In this document: one piece after another, positions 8,088-18,027 of the stretch
Numbering within the stretch: position 1 is the stretch's first letter
Layout: each line of letters opens with the position of its first letter
Assembly (NCBI GenBank): GCA_030836185.1
Contig: JAURQH010000050.1
Location: 62,001-126,000, forward strand
Reading direction: 5' to 3'
DNA length: 64,000 bases
Origin: Planctomycetota bacterium
GTDB lineage: Bacteria; Planctomycetota; Planctomycetia; Planctomycetales; Planctomycetaceae
Program-made: the position numbers and the translations under genes
Notes under the pieces: generated by a model
The model's input: the letters and a program-made list of their open reading frames with translations, nothing else
Told to the model about the DNA's origin: nothing
The model's database searches: none

Positions 8088-9599
8088 TCAGGAGACGATG
8101 CTGTCGAGTTCCGTCGAATCCTGATGAGCGTGCTGGAGTGCTAAATGCACTTCCTTGCGGAGATCACGAAGCGTGATCGGAGAGAGCAATACCCGGCTAC
8201 TGGATGTCTTTTTCAATCGAGATTTAAGCTCATTTTGCTCTTTGGACAAAACCGCCACCACGGCTAATGGGCTTTGCTTCGAATGGTCAGAAGCAACACT
8301 GAATGCATTCACAATGTCTTCATCAATCGATTCTCCGAAGAAGACAATGCAGTCGGGGACATTGTTTGATTTTAAGCGGTTCAATGCTCGGGAAGTATCA
8401 CCGACCATCAAGGGGCGAAACCCACGCTTCGAGAGATACTCGCGTAAAACATTTTGATGCTTGACTCGATGTTCCACACACAAAACAGTCGGCAACTTCT
8501 GTTCTAAATCGGTTGGCTGAGCATGTGAGATTGTCGAGCCCGAACTTTGTTCGAACGAAGTCTCCTCAGTAGCAGGAGAGGCTTGGCCTTCCTCTAAACT
8601 TGGGATGAGCTGTTGAAGCGAGCAAATCAGTTCGTCGGCTGATTGATACCGACCTTCGGGCGCAAAACTGAGGAGACGACTGATGACACCATGCACTGCC
8701 TGCGGAACATGAGGGGCGACTTGTTCGATGGGGCGGATATTTCGATACCGGGAGACCTGTTTACGCTCCATGATATCGTTGGTTCTCGAATACGGAGGCT
8801 GGCCCGACAGCAGTTCGTACAGTATTACTCCCAGGAAAAACAGGTCACTACGAGGATCATTCTGGGAGGCACCGGTCGATTTCTCGATCGTCGCATATTC
8901 GACGGCACGCTGATGATGACTTTCATCGTCTGACCCCGCCAACCCAAAGTCGACTAACTTCGGCACACCCTTACTGCTCATCAAGACGTTCGTTAATTTG
9001 AGATCGCGATGCGTGAAGCCCATGGCCAATGCCGCTTTTAAGCCTTCGGCAATTCCCAAAGCATATTGCATGGTCTCAAGCGCGGAGAGTTGCTGACGAA
9101 TCTGGATAAAGTCCCGCAGATTCCCTCCCTCAACAAACTCCATCACCAGATAATGAATGTCACCGCTCGGACAGGACTTGGTGCCGTGATCATAAATAGG
9201 CACAATATTCTCGTGCATTAAAGTCATGCCGAGTTGAGCTTCGCGATGGAAGTCCTCAATGTGCTTCCGCTCTTGAGCCCAACGAGACCTCAAGACTTTC
9301 ACTCCGACCATGTGGCCATCTTCCAAGGCGCCTGCGCGAAAAACGCGTGCAAAACTTCCCGATGCATTCTGGTACATCAGCTTGAAGTTACCAAGAACAA
9401 GTTCGTCCCATTCATTCTTCTTGATGCGACTCGCCTGCCACGTGGTGAGCAAATTGCGAGATTCCAAATTATTCAGCAAGTCGTCGGCAGAGCTTGCAGC
9501 GCCACCTAACTGTCGAAGTGACTGATCCAGCTCCACTTGTTGTATCAAGCGTTCTTGGACGAGACGATCACCGATTTGGATAAGGTCGTTGTGGGCCAT
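8088..9599 (-). CDS. Ser/Thr protein kinase fused to a degenerate receiver domain
   Basis: 503 residues from the ATG at 9599, which has GGTGA 8 bases upstream; the frame is open further upstream but without domain content. Residues 1-65 form a helical N-terminus (QVELDQSLRQLGG). The kinase domain shows a glycine loop (GSFARVFRA), the Lys strand VGVKVL, HRDLKLTNVLMSSKG near residue 196 and DFG near 215, so it should be catalytically active. After a Ser-rich linker, residues 370-490 fold like a response-regulator receiver (LPTVLCVEHRVKHQNVLREYL), but the acidic pocket is lost: VEH replaces the usual DD pair, VFFGES occupies the phospho-Asp strand, and LLSP replaces the K-P motif. The receiver is probably a protein-interaction module. 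No membrane segment is seen. Confidence 0.9.
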   Translation of the reverse strand: MAHNDLIQIGDRLVQERLIQQVELDQSLRQLGGAASSADDLLNNLESRNLLTTWQASRIKKNEWDELVLGNFKLMYQNASGSFARVFRAGALEDGHMVGVKVLRSRWAQERKHIEDFHREAQLGMTLMHENIVPIYDHGTKSCPSGDIHYLVMEFVEGGNLRDFIQIRQQLSALETMQYALGIAEGLKAALAMGFTHRDLKLTNVLMSSKGVPKLVDFGLAGSDDESHHQRAVEYATIEKSTGASQNDPRSDLFFLGVILYELLSGQPPYSRTNDIMERKQVSRYRNIRPIEQVAPHVPQAVHGVISRLLSFAPEGRYQSADELICSLQQLIPSLEEGQASPATEETSFEQSSGSTISHAQPTDLEQKLPTVLCVEHRVKHQNVLREYLSKRGFRPLMVGDTSRALNRLKSNNVPDCIVFFGESIDEDIVNAFSVASDHSKQSPLAVVAVLSKEQNELKSRLKKTSSSRVLLSPITLRDLRKEVHLALQHAHQDSTELDSIVS

Positions 9600-9813
9600 G
9601 AAGTAATTCACCATCAGCACCGAAAAACTGGTGCTAACCGTGCCTGAATAAAATATTTGAGTCCGTAATGAATATGGACAATCAAAAAATGAAGACCTCA
9701 ATCGAAACTATAAGCGACCGAGTAGGTGGAAGTCGGAGAAAAGGCCCGAATATTTTCCAATAATTCACACAGATCTGCCTATATCCTCATTGTTTCGCCA
9801 ACCCAGAGAATCT

Positions 9814-10977
9814 TCAATGGATGATCTCCCCATAACAGATTTCTCCCTGAGCAATTGTACTTATCAGTCGGATTGTAACGTCGGTTTCACCCCTTGCCAA
9901 GCAGATTAAATCCGCTCTTTTCCCGACCTCGAGAGTGATCTCCTCGTCAGAAAAGTGGTGAGCCACCTGATTTCCGGCCATATCGCAAGCGGATTTCAAA
10001 CCAATTTCTGGTATTTGAGAAGCCCAGCGAACGCAATCTAATGTGGAAGCTCCCGATCCCGCCAGATATTGGCGCTGTCCCGCAACAACAACTCGTCCAT
10101 CCTCCAATACTTCCACGTCCAAATCCGGTTCGTGATAAAGACCGGGAGGACATCCCGCCAACCCCGAGGCATCACAAGTGATGATACAGTTTTCTGTCCC
10201 TTTCACTCGCACCATGCATTTGACAACGCTTGCGGGGAGATGATGACCATCCGTGATCAACCCAGCAGTAAGTCCGTCGTTAGCCAATTGCTCCCAGATA
10301 TAGTTGGGGTGTCGCCTGATGGTTCCATGTGCTCCATTTCCCAAATGGGTACTCATTGTCGCTCCGGCATCGACGGCACGTTTAATGTCGTCCGGCTCGG
10401 CGGCAGTGTGCCCGAGAGAGATGGTAATTCCAGCTTCCACAGCTCTACGAATAAATTCGATGGCACCTTCCGTTTCTGGAGCAATCGTCACCAAACGGAT
10501 ACGTCCACCACTCGCCTCCTGCCAACCCTGAAACTCATCCCAGTTGGCAGGTCGTATGTGCTCTTTCGGATGAGCGCCTCGTGGACCGTCCTCTCCCGAG
10601 AGATACGGCCCTTCCAGATGACATCCTGCCACCAGTTGGTCTGCCCATTTTTCCTGCTCGCACGCTTTGCGAATTTGTTCAAAGCCGTGAAGCAGATTTT
10701 CGTTGGAGTTGGTAATCAATGTCGGAAACATCCGTGTGACCCCAAACGAAAAATGAGGCTTCAACACGGAGAGAACTTTTTCAGGAGTCAAATCGGACTG
10801 ACCAAACCAGATGCCACCATGACCGTTAATCTGCAAATCATAAAATGCGGGAGCCACGATTGGTAAGGCGGCGAAAGATCCATCATCTTGAAGAGGTGTG
10901 ACGGCTGCGATTCGTTCTCCCTCGATCCGAATTCGCACAGGTTCGTTGTTGTCGTAACGTCTGGCGTTGAATTCCAT
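9814..10977 (-). CDS. nagA: N-acetylglucosamine-6-phosphate deacetylase
   Basis: 387 residues, the usual length. It removes acetate from GlcNAc-6-phosphate in amino sugar recycling or use. Amidohydrolase features are in order: PAFYDLQINGHGGIWF, GCHLEGPYLSGEDGPRGAHP with the metal-binding Glu, SLGHTAA, STHLGNGAHGTIRRHPN and CDASGLAGCPPG, where the conserved Asp lies in a TCDAS rather than TDA context. A C-terminal GKRADLICL segment returns to the small beta domain. It stands alone: nagB or a transporter is not next to it. The gene lies between the kinase and the DUF11 protein, all leftward. Confidence 0.93.
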   Translation of the reverse strand: MEFNARRYDNNEPVRIRIEGERIAAVTPLQDDGSFAALPIVAPAFYDLQINGHGGIWFGQSDLTPEKVLSVLKPHFSFGVTRMFPTLITNSNENLLHGFEQIRKACEQEKWADQLVAGCHLEGPYLSGEDGPRGAHPKEHIRPANWDEFQGWQEASGGRIRLVTIAPETEGAIEFIRRAVEAGITISLGHTAAEPDDIKRAVDAGATMSTHLGNGAHGTIRRHPNYIWEQLANDGLTAGLITDGHHLPASVVKCMVRVKGTENCIITCDASGLAGCPPGLYHEPDLDVEVLEDGRVVVAGQRQYLAGSGASTLDCVRWASQIPEIGLKSACDMAGNQVAHHFSDEEITLEVGKRADLICLARGETDVTIRLISTIAQGEICYGEIIH

Positions 10978-11050
10978 AACTGATCCCGTTGGTGAAACAA
11001 ATCTGTCTCTTCCAGCATACTCTCACCACAGAACGACTCAACCACACGAC

Positions 11051-11083
11051 AAAAAAAAACACCTCGTGTCAAAACACGAAGTG
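11051..11083 (-). terminator. intrinsic terminator of the DUF11 protein gene
   Basis: Minus-strand CACTTCGTGT and ACACGAGGTG form a 10-bp stem with one G-U pair around a TTTG loop, followed by nine T. It is 30 bases past the stop at 11114. Confidence 0.9.
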
Positions 11084-11113
11084 CTTACCTGTCAATGAAT
11101 TGTTACGAACTGA

Positions 11114-14100
11114 TTACTGTCGAGAATGGACATCGATGGCTGATGCTTTGACAAGTGGCCGAACCATTTCTCGGGACTTCACGGAAACAGCAACTTCCGC
11201 CGGAGACGCAGCCGCCGCTTTCAATTCTAACTCGATGATTTCGGTCTTTCCGGGTGGTAGTGCGTTTAATGTCTCGAAGACCACCTCACGGCCTTCGACT
11301 CGAAAACGAGTCTCCCCGCCGACTGTCAGCAATTCCATTGTAGGTGGAATGGTGGCACGCAGTTCGACAGATTGTGCGGAAGCATTTCCTCGATTTGTCG
11401 CTTCAATCCGCATCTTGACGATATCTCCCATCAAAATGGGTTCTTCAACTTGAGTCATTTCCAGACCGATCGAAGCGTAGGAACGAACCTGGGTATGAGA
11501 GACCAACTGAATTTCGCCACCCTGGTTTTCTAACACGCGGACCAGAGTCTCGCCGTGTCCTGCTTGTGTCGGGATCATCCGGGCTTGCAATTGAACCGTT
11601 TGTCCCGGAGCAATCTGATTGATGCGCCAATGAATCTCTCGGCTGGAGGCATGATATTGGCCCCCTTGTCCAGCTTGCTGAAATTGCATTCCTGCGGGCA
11701 ACTTTTCCACGACGATGGCATCATTGACCACTTCATTAGAAGTATTGGAAACATCGTTCTGATAGATTGCGGCACGTCCAATAAATCGCTCCTGCGGACC
11801 GCGTCGTTTGACCGTCAAGCGATTACCGGCGGCATTGAGAATTGATTTTTGCTTCAGACTAAGTCCACCTTCAGCCGTCACGACCGCTTCATTAACATGA
11901 CGGCCAGCTTTCAACACTTTGAGTTGTAGAGTCTCAGAGAGTTTCTGACCCGGACCTAAATCTCCCAACGGGTTCTCCAAATCGTCACCAGCGGGATGGT
12001 GCATACCAGCGGGGATGATGTCACGCAGGACAATCCCTGTGACAGTATCCGTTCCATGATTTTCAATCGTGAATGTGCAATCGACAATCTCACCAACCTT
12101 GGCATCGGTAGGAATTTTCATATCAAACGTCACCTGCGGATGTTCGACAAGGGTCTCCGCTCCCACTTCGGCAACAAAGTTCACTGTGGCCACACTTCCC
12201 AATGGTCCCGGTTCTACGGGAACAATCCGCACTGCAATTTTTTGTTCCTGCCCCGGCTCGATACGCCCCAAAGACCAAACTAATCGTCGCCCCACTAATT
12301 CCGCCTGAGGAATTGTTCCGGTAAGATTCGATCCTTTCGGAATCTGATCCTGAACGGTCACTTCATTCGCGGCCACATCGCCTGCATTTTTCACCACAAT
12401 TGTGTAAACAAATGGCTTGTTGAGGAGTGCTTTGGAAGGAGCCTGTTTGGTGATCTCCAAGTGGGGAAGTTTCATTTCCCGCGGAGTATCAGGCTTAACC
12501 ACGCCATCGCCCTGCAACTCGGTTAACGACGGAACTTCACCTTTGAGGCTGTCTTCTGCAGGAGATCGTGCCTCTTGATTCTCTTCTGGCAATACTGCCG
12601 GAGGTTCATCAAACGCAGGAAGTGGTTCTGGTCGTGTCTCTAACTCTGGTTCACGTGGTAATGGCTCACGTGGAACTGGCTGGAGCTGAATGTCTTTCGC
12701 GTTGTTCTTTAACTTTTCTTCGAGCATTGGAAAATCGTCAATGGGGGGAAGTGTCTCTACTTTGTTCTTGTCATTGGGCTTGGGAGACTCATCGAAAGCA
12801 GGAAAGGCATCAGGCTCAATCGTTGGCTTCGACTCTGATTTGATTGCAGGGCGATCAAGAGGGTCCAGTTCGGGAAATGCATCCAATGGTTGTTTAAGAG
12901 GTTCTGCGCTCGGCTGCTTGGTTTTTGCAGTGTCGAGTTCAGGAAAGCCGGTCAAAGGTGGTTCCTCTTCCAATATGATCAAGGGAGAGGACGATTCAAG
13001 GGGTTTCTTTTTCATCTCGGTTTTTGCAGGTTCCAACTCTCCTGGAAACGCGGAAATCGCGTCCAAACCTTTCTTAGGTTCAGCGGGGAAGTCTTCTCCG
13101 AAGGGGTCACTCGAAGGCTGGGGAGTTTCCATGTTCTTAGCGGGTGTCGCCTTTGGTTGAGGCGTTGAGTCAAAAGACGGAAAATCACCAAATGGATCTT
13201 CGCTCGGTGTTGGGACGGGTGTTGTCGTTGATTTAACAGGCTGCTTGTCCACACCGGGAAACTCAGGGAACGGATCCTCTTTGACTTCTGGAACTGGCGA
13301 CTTCGTTAACGCGGGCCGTTTCGAATCCTTCAAGACAGGTTTTTCTTCGCTGAACGGAGCGAAAGGATCATCCGCAGAGAAGGGAGCAGGATCAGCCTTC
13401 TCATCGGCTTCTTTTTTGATAGGAGACTTTTCATTTTCCTCCGACAGTCCGGGAAATGCGTCGTCTTTGGGGGCAGGTTTCACGGGAGTCGTTTTTGAGG
13501 GTGTCACCGACTCACCAAAAGGATCAAACTCTTTCAGAGGGCCTGACTTTTCAACGGGTTTGGGAGTGTCGATGACTTTCTCACCAAACGGATCATCGGC
13601 TGAGAACGGGTCCGCTTCTGTTTTTGATTTAAGAGTTTCAGCAGGCGTTGTTTTTGACTCAACCGGTTCGACATCTTCCGCAAACGGATCATCATTGGCC
13701 ACGAGCCGAATTGTGCCGGGCTGATTGATCGACGAATTTGCGGTCTCCAAAATCGCCGGAGTCGTAGAGACTTCCGAGGAATCGCGAAAATCAATGCTGG
13801 CAGGTTCTGAAGAAGATGCCTCAGGGAAAAAAGCCTCTGTGACAACCGTTGTCGAAGAGTTCTTAGTCTTGGCGAACATTTCATTCTGGTCAGTCGTCAC
13901 CGGAGCCGGTTCCCACTGGTCTACCGATGCGGCAATCTTGCCCGGAAATTCTATATTCGGTTTCTCAGTAGAGACGTGCTGGCTGACAGAACCGTCAGCC
14001 CCAAGAGTCAAAGCCTCTGCATTTTCATCGACAGTTTTTACAAGAGATTGAGGCTCTGTAAGCTTCCCTTGTGCCAGATAAAGCACGTAAAAACCGGCAG

Positions 14101-14143
14101 ACATCACGCCGACAAGAGAAACTAATCGAAATAACGCACCCAT
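11114..14143 (-). CDS. membrane-anchored DUF11 (conserved repeat) protein with long D-x-F motif region
   Basis: 1009 residues. An N-terminal membrane helix (LVSLVGVMSAGFYVLYLAQG) serves as anchor or uncleaved signal. Residues about 140-540 are acidic and Pro-rich, with many short motifs of the form D-[PAD]-F-[PG]: eight exact DPF triplets (such as ADDPFGE and EDPFPEF) plus DAFP and DDFP variants. From about residue 550 to the end come several DUF11/CARDB-type beta domains (KALLNKPFVYTIVVKNAGDV, IVDCTFTIENHGTDTVTG, IVKMRIEATNRGNASAQ), known from surface and cell-wall proteins. The first half is probably disordered and the second a chain of Ig-like modules in the periplasm or outside. No enzyme motif is present. 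It has its own terminator at 11051-11083. Confidence 0.85.
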   Translation of the reverse strand: MGALFRLVSLVGVMSAGFYVLYLAQGKLTEPQSLVKTVDENAEALTLGADGSVSQHVSTEKPNIEFPGKIAASVDQWEPAPVTTDQNEMFAKTKNSSTTVVTEAFFPEASSSEPASIDFRDSSEVSTTPAILETANSSINQPGTIRLVANDDPFAEDVEPVESKTTPAETLKSKTEADPFSADDPFGEKVIDTPKPVEKSGPLKEFDPFGESVTPSKTTPVKPAPKDDAFPGLSEENEKSPIKKEADEKADPAPFSADDPFAPFSEEKPVLKDSKRPALTKSPVPEVKEDPFPEFPGVDKQPVKSTTTPVPTPSEDPFGDFPSFDSTPQPKATPAKNMETPQPSSDPFGEDFPAEPKKGLDAISAFPGELEPAKTEMKKKPLESSSPLIILEEEPPLTGFPELDTAKTKQPSAEPLKQPLDAFPELDPLDRPAIKSESKPTIEPDAFPAFDESPKPNDKNKVETLPPIDDFPMLEEKLKNNAKDIQLQPVPREPLPREPELETRPEPLPAFDEPPAVLPEENQEARSPAEDSLKGEVPSLTELQGDGVVKPDTPREMKLPHLEITKQAPSKALLNKPFVYTIVVKNAGDVAANEVTVQDQIPKGSNLTGTIPQAELVGRRLVWSLGRIEPGQEQKIAVRIVPVEPGPLGSVATVNFVAEVGAETLVEHPQVTFDMKIPTDAKVGEIVDCTFTIENHGTDTVTGIVLRDIIPAGMHHPAGDDLENPLGDLGPGQKLSETLQLKVLKAGRHVNEAVVTAEGGLSLKQKSILNAAGNRLTVKRRGPQERFIGRAAIYQNDVSNTSNEVVNDAIVVEKLPAGMQFQQAGQGGQYHASSREIHWRINQIAPGQTVQLQARMIPTQAGHGETLVRVLENQGGEIQLVSHTQVRSYASIGLEMTQVEEPILMGDIVKMRIEATNRGNASAQSVELRATIPPTMELLTVGGETRFRVEGREVVFETLNALPPGKTEIIELELKAAAASPAEVAVSVKSREMVRPLVKASAIDVHSRQ

Positions 14144-14434
14144 GGGAGTCCTTTCCCAATTGACTGATAAGACACCTAATTTTCAACATAGAAAACGGAA
14201 CACAATTCACCGAACTCTATGAAGTGCGGGAAAACTATCAAAATTACAAAGATACGGGAACCCCGACCCATCGAAAATTTCATCTGAGATCGAGCCGAGA
14301 GATCCTCACTTGACGAGTTCCATAAATTCTGCAAGAACTCCACTCCTCCATGTTACCGGCTCTTGGTGACAACAGCCTCACATCTGGCCGTTCCGGCTAT
14401 AAAACTCACTTCCGATTACAATCAGGACGACGCC

Positions 14435-16642
14435 ATGACTGCTGTCCGCTGTCTGACACTCGGGCTTTTGACCACTCTGTCTTTGACAGGTTGCGCACAA
14501 TTTCAATTGTCTGAATGGGTCCCCGAAACGGAATATAACCCGTTGGTCTATTCACGCGAGACTTTTCGTGAAGACCCGTACGAGTCAGAACAACTGACCA
14601 TTCAACGCTTTATGAATGCGATGGAGCTCCAACAACTCGACGCCGTCCGCCTCACGTCCACTCCACGGTTCAAACAGTATGCCTTGCGACATCCCGATTC
14701 CTACAATGATCTGGAACTTCTGAAGATCCCCACAGGTGAAGTTGAAGTTCTCGAAATTGACCAAGTCTCGGACGAACAGAAACGTGTGAAAGTCGCCATT
14801 GGCGAAAACAAACAAAAGCTCACCTTCGTCATTGGGTTTGATGCCGATCAAAACGAATGGCTAGTCGACGACATGTTCATGAAACAGAAAAAAGACGGCG
14901 TCATTGCCGTGCGTTCGGTTTCAGACCAAATGCAGCTTTTGGTGACTGTGCGGGAATTCATGGAATCTGCCCAGCAAGGCGACCGTGAAACATTACTCAC
15001 ACAAACTTCTGTTGAATTTAGAGACCTGCTTGCTGATATCCCGGAGCAATCCTTTGAAAAAATGCGAATGAAGATTGCCGGCGATAAACCTATGAAGTCG
15101 CTACAGCCTCAAGCCCAAATGGACGAAACGAAAGCCATCGTCAAAATTCATCGACTGAGTGGTCAAATCATGATGACTTTGGTGACCGAAGAGAAAACCT
15201 GGAAAGTTGATGATGTCGCGATTGAGTCACGAGAAGATCAATATCACATTCCCTCGTTGCGGCGCACAGCAGCCGTCATGAAAACTGCTCTCGATTTTGT
15301 AAAAGCCTATCAAGCACAAGACAAACAGGCATTGGAAACCGTGTCCGAGACTCGATTCTTCAAGTATGTGCTGAAAGATGCTGACCTGACATCTTTCCCA
15401 CTTCCTCTTCAGGAAATGCTCGATCAGGATTATCGCATCAAAGCCTCGGGAAATATCGCCACGATTGTGATTCCCGTGGGTAATGATGTCGTCACAATCG
15501 ATCTCGATCAGGGAGACTCGTTTGACGTCGAGGAGAGAACTACCGTTCGAAATTACAAAGTCACCGAAGTGACTCATTTCGACGCGGCCAACCAACAACA
15601 GCGACAATTGTCTTCCGTCTTCACATCACAAGCAACGCTAAAAGCCTTTATCACCGCATTGGAAAGCCGCAATCTTGATATTCTGGGACGCTTGTCGACT
15701 CCAGAATTCAACAAGCTGGTATGGAACCGTCTCGACAAAGACTCAGTCATGACAGTCCCCATTGAAGGAATCGGAAACGGAGAAACCAAACTCATCTGGT
15801 CGAATTACCAAGGTGGTTTGACGGAGTTCCGAATCATGCAAGGCGAGTATGTTGTGACCTATCAAATTCGCGACTGGAACGGCGAGCAACTGGTCGATGA
15901 TATTCTTGTCAGCCTCCCCAATCGCCCACAATCACTGAAAAACACGCTTGCTCTCACGATCCCGTTGCATCAATTCTCCACAGGCGTTGCGGCTGACGAT
16001 CTTGTTCAAGTCCAGCGGTCTGTGAGCGGAGACTTTAACCGACTCGTCTGGAAACACCTCTCTGCAATGCCCCCCATTGCCAAAAACACCATGGCTTATT
16101 ACCGGCAACAACTTGCCAAAGTTCAAATACGCGGCAAAGAAGCCGAACTTCAGCTAGGCAACCAACATCGCGGAGCAGTGGTCAAATTGATTCAGGAACA
16201 TGAACAGTGGGTGATCGAGGATATCATCCTGCAATCCCCCGAGACGCAATTGCAAACCGCAGAATTAAAACAGATGATGCGAATGCAGGTTGCAGGAGGG
16301 ACTCTTTACGATCAAACACTTCCGCAGCGACAGCCTCTGTTTGTTGATCAAAGCCACGATCAGACCGGCGGCATTCAAAACAGTGGCATTCAGCAAATTG
16401 GTTACGAAACGCTAGCCCAACCGGTAAGACAACCAGCAAGCTCACCGTATTATCAAACGCCACCCACTGAGTTACCCCTCGATCAACTGCCGAAGTTGCA
16501 GGTTCCCACACCAAAACCGAGCAGCCAAAGCTCTGACTCTCAAACCATCACCGCTCCGTCCGAAGCGATACCCGCGTTTGGAAAACTTCCGCATCAACGT
16601 TCGAAACGTATCAGCCCGATGGCTCCAATCTGGAAACAGTAG
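14435..16642 (+). CDS. large lipoprotein with five repeated domains
   Basis: 735 residues from the ATG at 14435, with AGGA 7 bases upstream. The lipobox LTGC places the lipidated Cys at residue 20; the longer in-frame start at 14363 lacks a ribosome site and hides the signal. The body holds five similar units of about 110 residues starting near 59, 172, 283, 402 and 510. Each begins with a helix such as FMNAMELQQLDAVRLTSTPRF, FMESAQQGDRETLLTQTSVEF or FITALESRNLDILGRLSTPEF and ends with beta strands closing on W-x-VDD. The layout recalls NTF2-like (cone-fold) domains, an inference. The last 130 residues are Gln/Pro-rich. It ends 2 bases from the convergent phosphofructokinase gene. Function unknown. 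Confidence 0.8.
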   Translation: MTAVRCLTLGLLTTLSLTGCAQFQLSEWVPETEYNPLVYSRETFREDPYESEQLTIQRFMNAMELQQLDAVRLTSTPRFKQYALRHPDSYNDLELLKIPTGEVEVLEIDQVSDEQKRVKVAIGENKQKLTFVIGFDADQNEWLVDDMFMKQKKDGVIAVRSVSDQMQLLVTVREFMESAQQGDRETLLTQTSVEFRDLLADIPEQSFEKMRMKIAGDKPMKSLQPQAQMDETKAIVKIHRLSGQIMMTLVTEEKTWKVDDVAIESREDQYHIPSLRRTAAVMKTALDFVKAYQAQDKQALETVSETRFFKYVLKDADLTSFPLPLQEMLDQDYRIKASGNIATIVIPVGNDVVTIDLDQGDSFDVEERTTVRNYKVTEVTHFDAANQQQRQLSSVFTSQATLKAFITALESRNLDILGRLSTPEFNKLVWNRLDKDSVMTVPIEGIGNGETKLIWSNYQGGLTEFRIMQGEYVVTYQIRDWNGEQLVDDILVSLPNRPQSLKNTLALTIPLHQFSTGVAADDLVQVQRSVSGDFNRLVWKHLSAMPPIAKNTMAYYRQQLAKVQIRGKEAELQLGNQHRGAVVKLIQEHEQWVIEDIILQSPETQLQTAELKQMMRMQVAGGTLYDQTLPQRQPLFVDQSHDQTGGIQNSGIQQIGYETLAQPVRQPASSPYYQTPPTELPLDQLPKLQVPTPKPSSQSSDSQTITAPSEAIPAFGKLPHQRSKRISPMAPIWKQ

Positions 16643-16644
16643 GA

Positions 16645-18027
16645 CTATTTGAGTTCTTCGATTCGCTTTTGAATATCGACATTCACGCTTTGATACCTTT
16701 GCAGCAGATTTGACCGGGCAAATGTGTGACTGCGCTGATACTCAAAATCTTCCTGACCAATTGCGTTCGTGAAAATTCTGGTCAAAAATTCCATCCCTTG
16801 TAAAGAGGGCTGAAATCGCTCTTGATCGTAGAAGCTGTGATGCACCATGCGTGGGTGAATGATTCCCCAGCGGTCTCGCAATTTGTTAGCAGAAAACGCA
16901 CTGGTAAAGAAATCTCGCTCTTCCGACCATTGCAGCGTGGCAATATGATTATTTAAGCCGTCTTTGATCATCTCGACGGCTTTGCCACCCAATTGAGCGG
17001 CATAGAATCGGTCGAAACGGATGGGATGTCCTCCCCGCTGAGTATGTCCGACACGACGTGTGAATATCGCTTCTGATGCGGTGCTGTGACGCATGCGAGA
17101 TCGGAAAAAATCGTCTCCCAGTTCACGCATCAGCAATTGACGTAATGCTTCAGCCGTTTCTCCATAAATCGGGTTACCCGCAGGGTCGAACTGTTCCAAG
17201 CTGCGTCCGAGTTCTTCACCATCTTCGTTTAATAGCCCTTCCCCCACGGCGATGACGACATGTTTTTGCAGGTCGTAGATTTCACGAATCCGCTGCTTCA
17301 GTCGTTCCAGATTCAGAGGAACTTCGGGAATGAGTATGATATCGGGTTGCCCGTAAGCCGAACCGAGTGAAATATAGCCGGACTGTCGTCCCATCACTTC
17401 GACAATTCCGATACGACGATGACTTTCGGCGGTGGTACGAATTCGCTGGAGACCTTGCGTCACAACATATACTGACGTGGCATAACCGGGAGTGGCGTAG
17501 TTGATAACCTCCGGCAGCTCAAAGGTTTTACGACTCTCACGACGAGTATAGACCAGATCGGAACCGCTACCATTTTCTTCCTGTAACCAGTCATTCGGTT
17601 CGTCGATATAGTTAAGCCCCAGGTCATTATCAATCGTTTTGGGAGCCAAGACGCAAGGAAAGAACTCCGACAACGGCTGCATTCCGTTGATCGTCCCATC
17701 GCCGCCAATGCAGATCAGGCCATCGAGCCCTAGTTTCTCCAGCCGTCCAGAAACGGCTTTCATCAACTCTGTCTGTTCGGGATCGATGTAAGTTCGGGAA
17801 GCCCCTAACAATGTCCCCCCTCGCATCGGGTCTAATTCAGGGATCGATTGAAAAAGTGGGTTCAGTCGCACATGGGGGACATCCTCTCGCAGGATCCCCT
17901 CAAACCCTTTGACAATCCCGACCATCTCGATTTCGAGTTGAGACGCTCGTTCGACGGCACCGTAGATTGTGGCGTTCAATGCGGGAGTGTCACCGCCGGC
18001 GGTCAATATTCCAACACGCATGGTCAT
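16645..18027 (-). CDS. pfkA: 6-phosphofructokinase (GGDGT / PKTIDND type)
   Basis: 460 residues starting at the ATG at 18027, 11 bases after GAGGAG; the ATG at 18021 is the alternative. It phosphorylates fructose 6-phosphate in glycolysis. Motifs in order: RVGILTAGGDTPALNA (nucleotide loop), GGTLLGASR, CIGGDGTINGM, PKTIDNDLGLN, GYATSVYVV, EVMGRQSGYI, PEVPL and GHTQRGGHPIRFDR. The first site is GGDGT (Gly as in ATP-dependent enzymes), while PKTIDND has Lys as in PPi-dependent ones. This mixed group includes ATP-dependent actinobacterial enzymes, so ATP is the likelier donor but not proven. It is longer than E. coli PfkA (320 residues). Confidence 0.9.
   Translation of the reverse strand: MTMRVGILTAGGDTPALNATIYGAVERASQLEIEMVGIVKGFEGILREDVPHVRLNPLFQSIPELDPMRGGTLLGASRTYIDPEQTELMKAVSGRLEKLGLDGLICIGGDGTINGMQPLSEFFPCVLAPKTIDNDLGLNYIDEPNDWLQEENGSGSDLVYTRRESRKTFELPEVINYATPGYATSVYVVTQGLQRIRTTAESHRRIGIVEVMGRQSGYISLGSAYGQPDIILIPEVPLNLERLKQRIREIYDLQKHVVIAVGEGLLNEDGEELGRSLEQFDPAGNPIYGETAEALRQLLMRELGDDFFRSRMRHSTASEAIFTRRVGHTQRGGHPIRFDRFYAAQLGGKAVEMIKDGLNNHIATLQWSEERDFFTSAFSANKLRDRWGIIHPRMVHHSFYDQERFQPSLQGMEFLTRIFTNAIGQEDFEYQRSHTFARSNLLQRYQSVNVDIQKRIEELK

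Noticed and set aside
10069-10866. 265-codon rightward open frame
   Set aside because: Lies antisense within nagA, which has complete amidohydrolase motifs.
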